Positions 5,571 to 5,878 of a stretch of 5,878 nucleotides of DNA are shown here, in pieces. Every line of letters begins with the position of its first letter. Within the stretch, counting starts at the first letter, position 1. The position numbers and the translations under genes were made by a program. Source of the DNA: an uncultured Cloacibacillus sp. (GTDB lineage: Bacteria; Synergistota; Synergistia; Synergistales; Synergistaceae); contig CAKSWL010000146.1 in assembly GCA_934511335.1 (NCBI GenBank), positions 1-5,878 of the forward strand, given 5' to 3'. Below the pieces are notes generated by a model. That model saw nothing but the letters and a program-made list of their open reading frames with translations. It ran no database searches and was not told the DNA's origin.

Positions 5571-5878
5571 CGCAATTTCGAGGAAGAAGGAAGTGGCTGC
5601 TGTGGCGATTCATTTCTTTCATCCGTTTGCAAGCCTCATCGGTTTAGGGAGCCTTTTGATAAATATATTTATCAGTCCCATCAGGGTCTTCATCGGCTAT
5701 GCCATCGCGGCGCTGCTTGCCGCGCCGATCGGGGTGCTGATGGGGTGCAACGCGAGCGCCTACGCTTTGGTGAACCCGGTTCTTAGCCTATTAGGCCCAT
5801 CCCTCCGATTTCCTGGGTGCCGCTTGTATTGGCATGGTTCGGCGTAACCAGTATCGCGAGCATAATTGGGCTGACACG
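5557..5878 (+). pseudogene. Frameshifted ABC transporter permease (nitrate/sulfonate/taurine type), 3' end outside window
   Basis: This is the inner-membrane permease of an ABC importer related to SsuC/TauC/NrtB. From ATG 5557 the frame reads MARIAAISRKKEVAAVAI, then the family block RVFIGYAIAALLAAPIGVLMG (5683-5745) and NPVLSLL (up to 5793). It then goes out of frame and stops at TAA 5845-5847. From 5793 a different frame gives the expected continuation RPIPPISWVPLVLAWFG followed by VTSIASIIGLT to the right edge, so loss of one base near 5793 explains the break. The first membrane helix also seems missing: RVFIGY falls at residue 43, against about 68 in E. coli SsuC, and no other frame restores it. 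It follows the binding-protein remnant by 33 bases, as in a normal transporter operon. A sequencing error could explain the frameshift but not the missing segment. Confidence 0.7.

Noticed and set aside
5242..5622. 126-codon open frame on the minus strand
   Set aside because: It covers the sense-strand binding-protein remnant, which is recognisable on the plus strand; no Shine-Dalgarno site or family resemblance was seen.
1..5878. CRISPR array, tRNA or rRNA genes, insertion sequence
   Set aside because: No regularly spaced repeats, cloverleaf patterns, ribosomal sequence or transposase were seen on either strand.

Overview
The window is mostly one operon for an Rnf complex, a membrane-bound ferredoxin:NAD+ oxidoreductase that pumps ions. 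It runs on the + strand in the order rnfC-D-G-E-A-B. A transcription terminator closes it, and after an intergenic stretch comes what looks like a decaying ABC-transporter locus. DNA is G/C-rich with strongly G/C-biased third codon positions, and Shine-Dalgarno sites are strong (AAGGAGG, AAAGGAGGT). The C-D-G-E-A-B order is that of anaerobic fermenters such as Clostridia, Thermotogae and Synergistetes. Taken with the base composition, I lean towards an anaerobic, amino-acid-fermenting bacterium, possibly a Synergistetes relative such as Cloacibacillus. That placement is inference only; no rRNA or marker gene is present.

Layout: bases 3-1163 hold rnfC, whose 5' end lies off the left edge. Next come rnfD (1163-2092), rnfG (2085-2708), rnfE (2701-3450), rnfA (3450-4028) and rnfB (4044-4895). 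Neighbouring genes overlap by 1-8 bases except rnfA/rnfB, which are 15 bases apart, so they are surely co-transcribed and largely translationally coupled. A GC-rich hairpin (4907-4932) and a clear intrinsic terminator (4952-4990) follow rnfB.

How the Rnf genes work together (family knowledge matched to motifs seen here): RnfB takes electrons from reduced ferredoxin through a chain of Fe-S clusters. Membrane subunits RnfA and RnfE carry an iron-sulfur centre between them. RnfG and RnfD carry covalently bound FMN on SGAT motifs. RnfC, with FMN and two [4Fe-4S] clusters, reduces NAD+. The downhill electron flow exports Na+ or H+. All diagnostic cofactor motifs are intact. RnfE has an extra cytoplasmic tail with four cysteines, the most interesting point in the operon.

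From 4991 to about 5300 I see no convincing gene. The stretch holds an inverted repeat followed by a short T-run, an 11-bp direct repeat, a sigma70-type promoter (TTGACA, 16 bp, TATAGT), an orphan ribosome-binding site with no start codon, and a near-perfect 19-bp palindrome. From about 5300 to the right edge are the C-terminal remnant of a periplasmic substrate-binding protein and then an ABC permease of the nitrate/sulfonate/taurine type. The permease lacks its first membrane segment and has a one-base frameshift near 5793, beyond which a perfectly recognisable permease sequence continues in another frame. I read this as a decaying transporter locus, not a new system.
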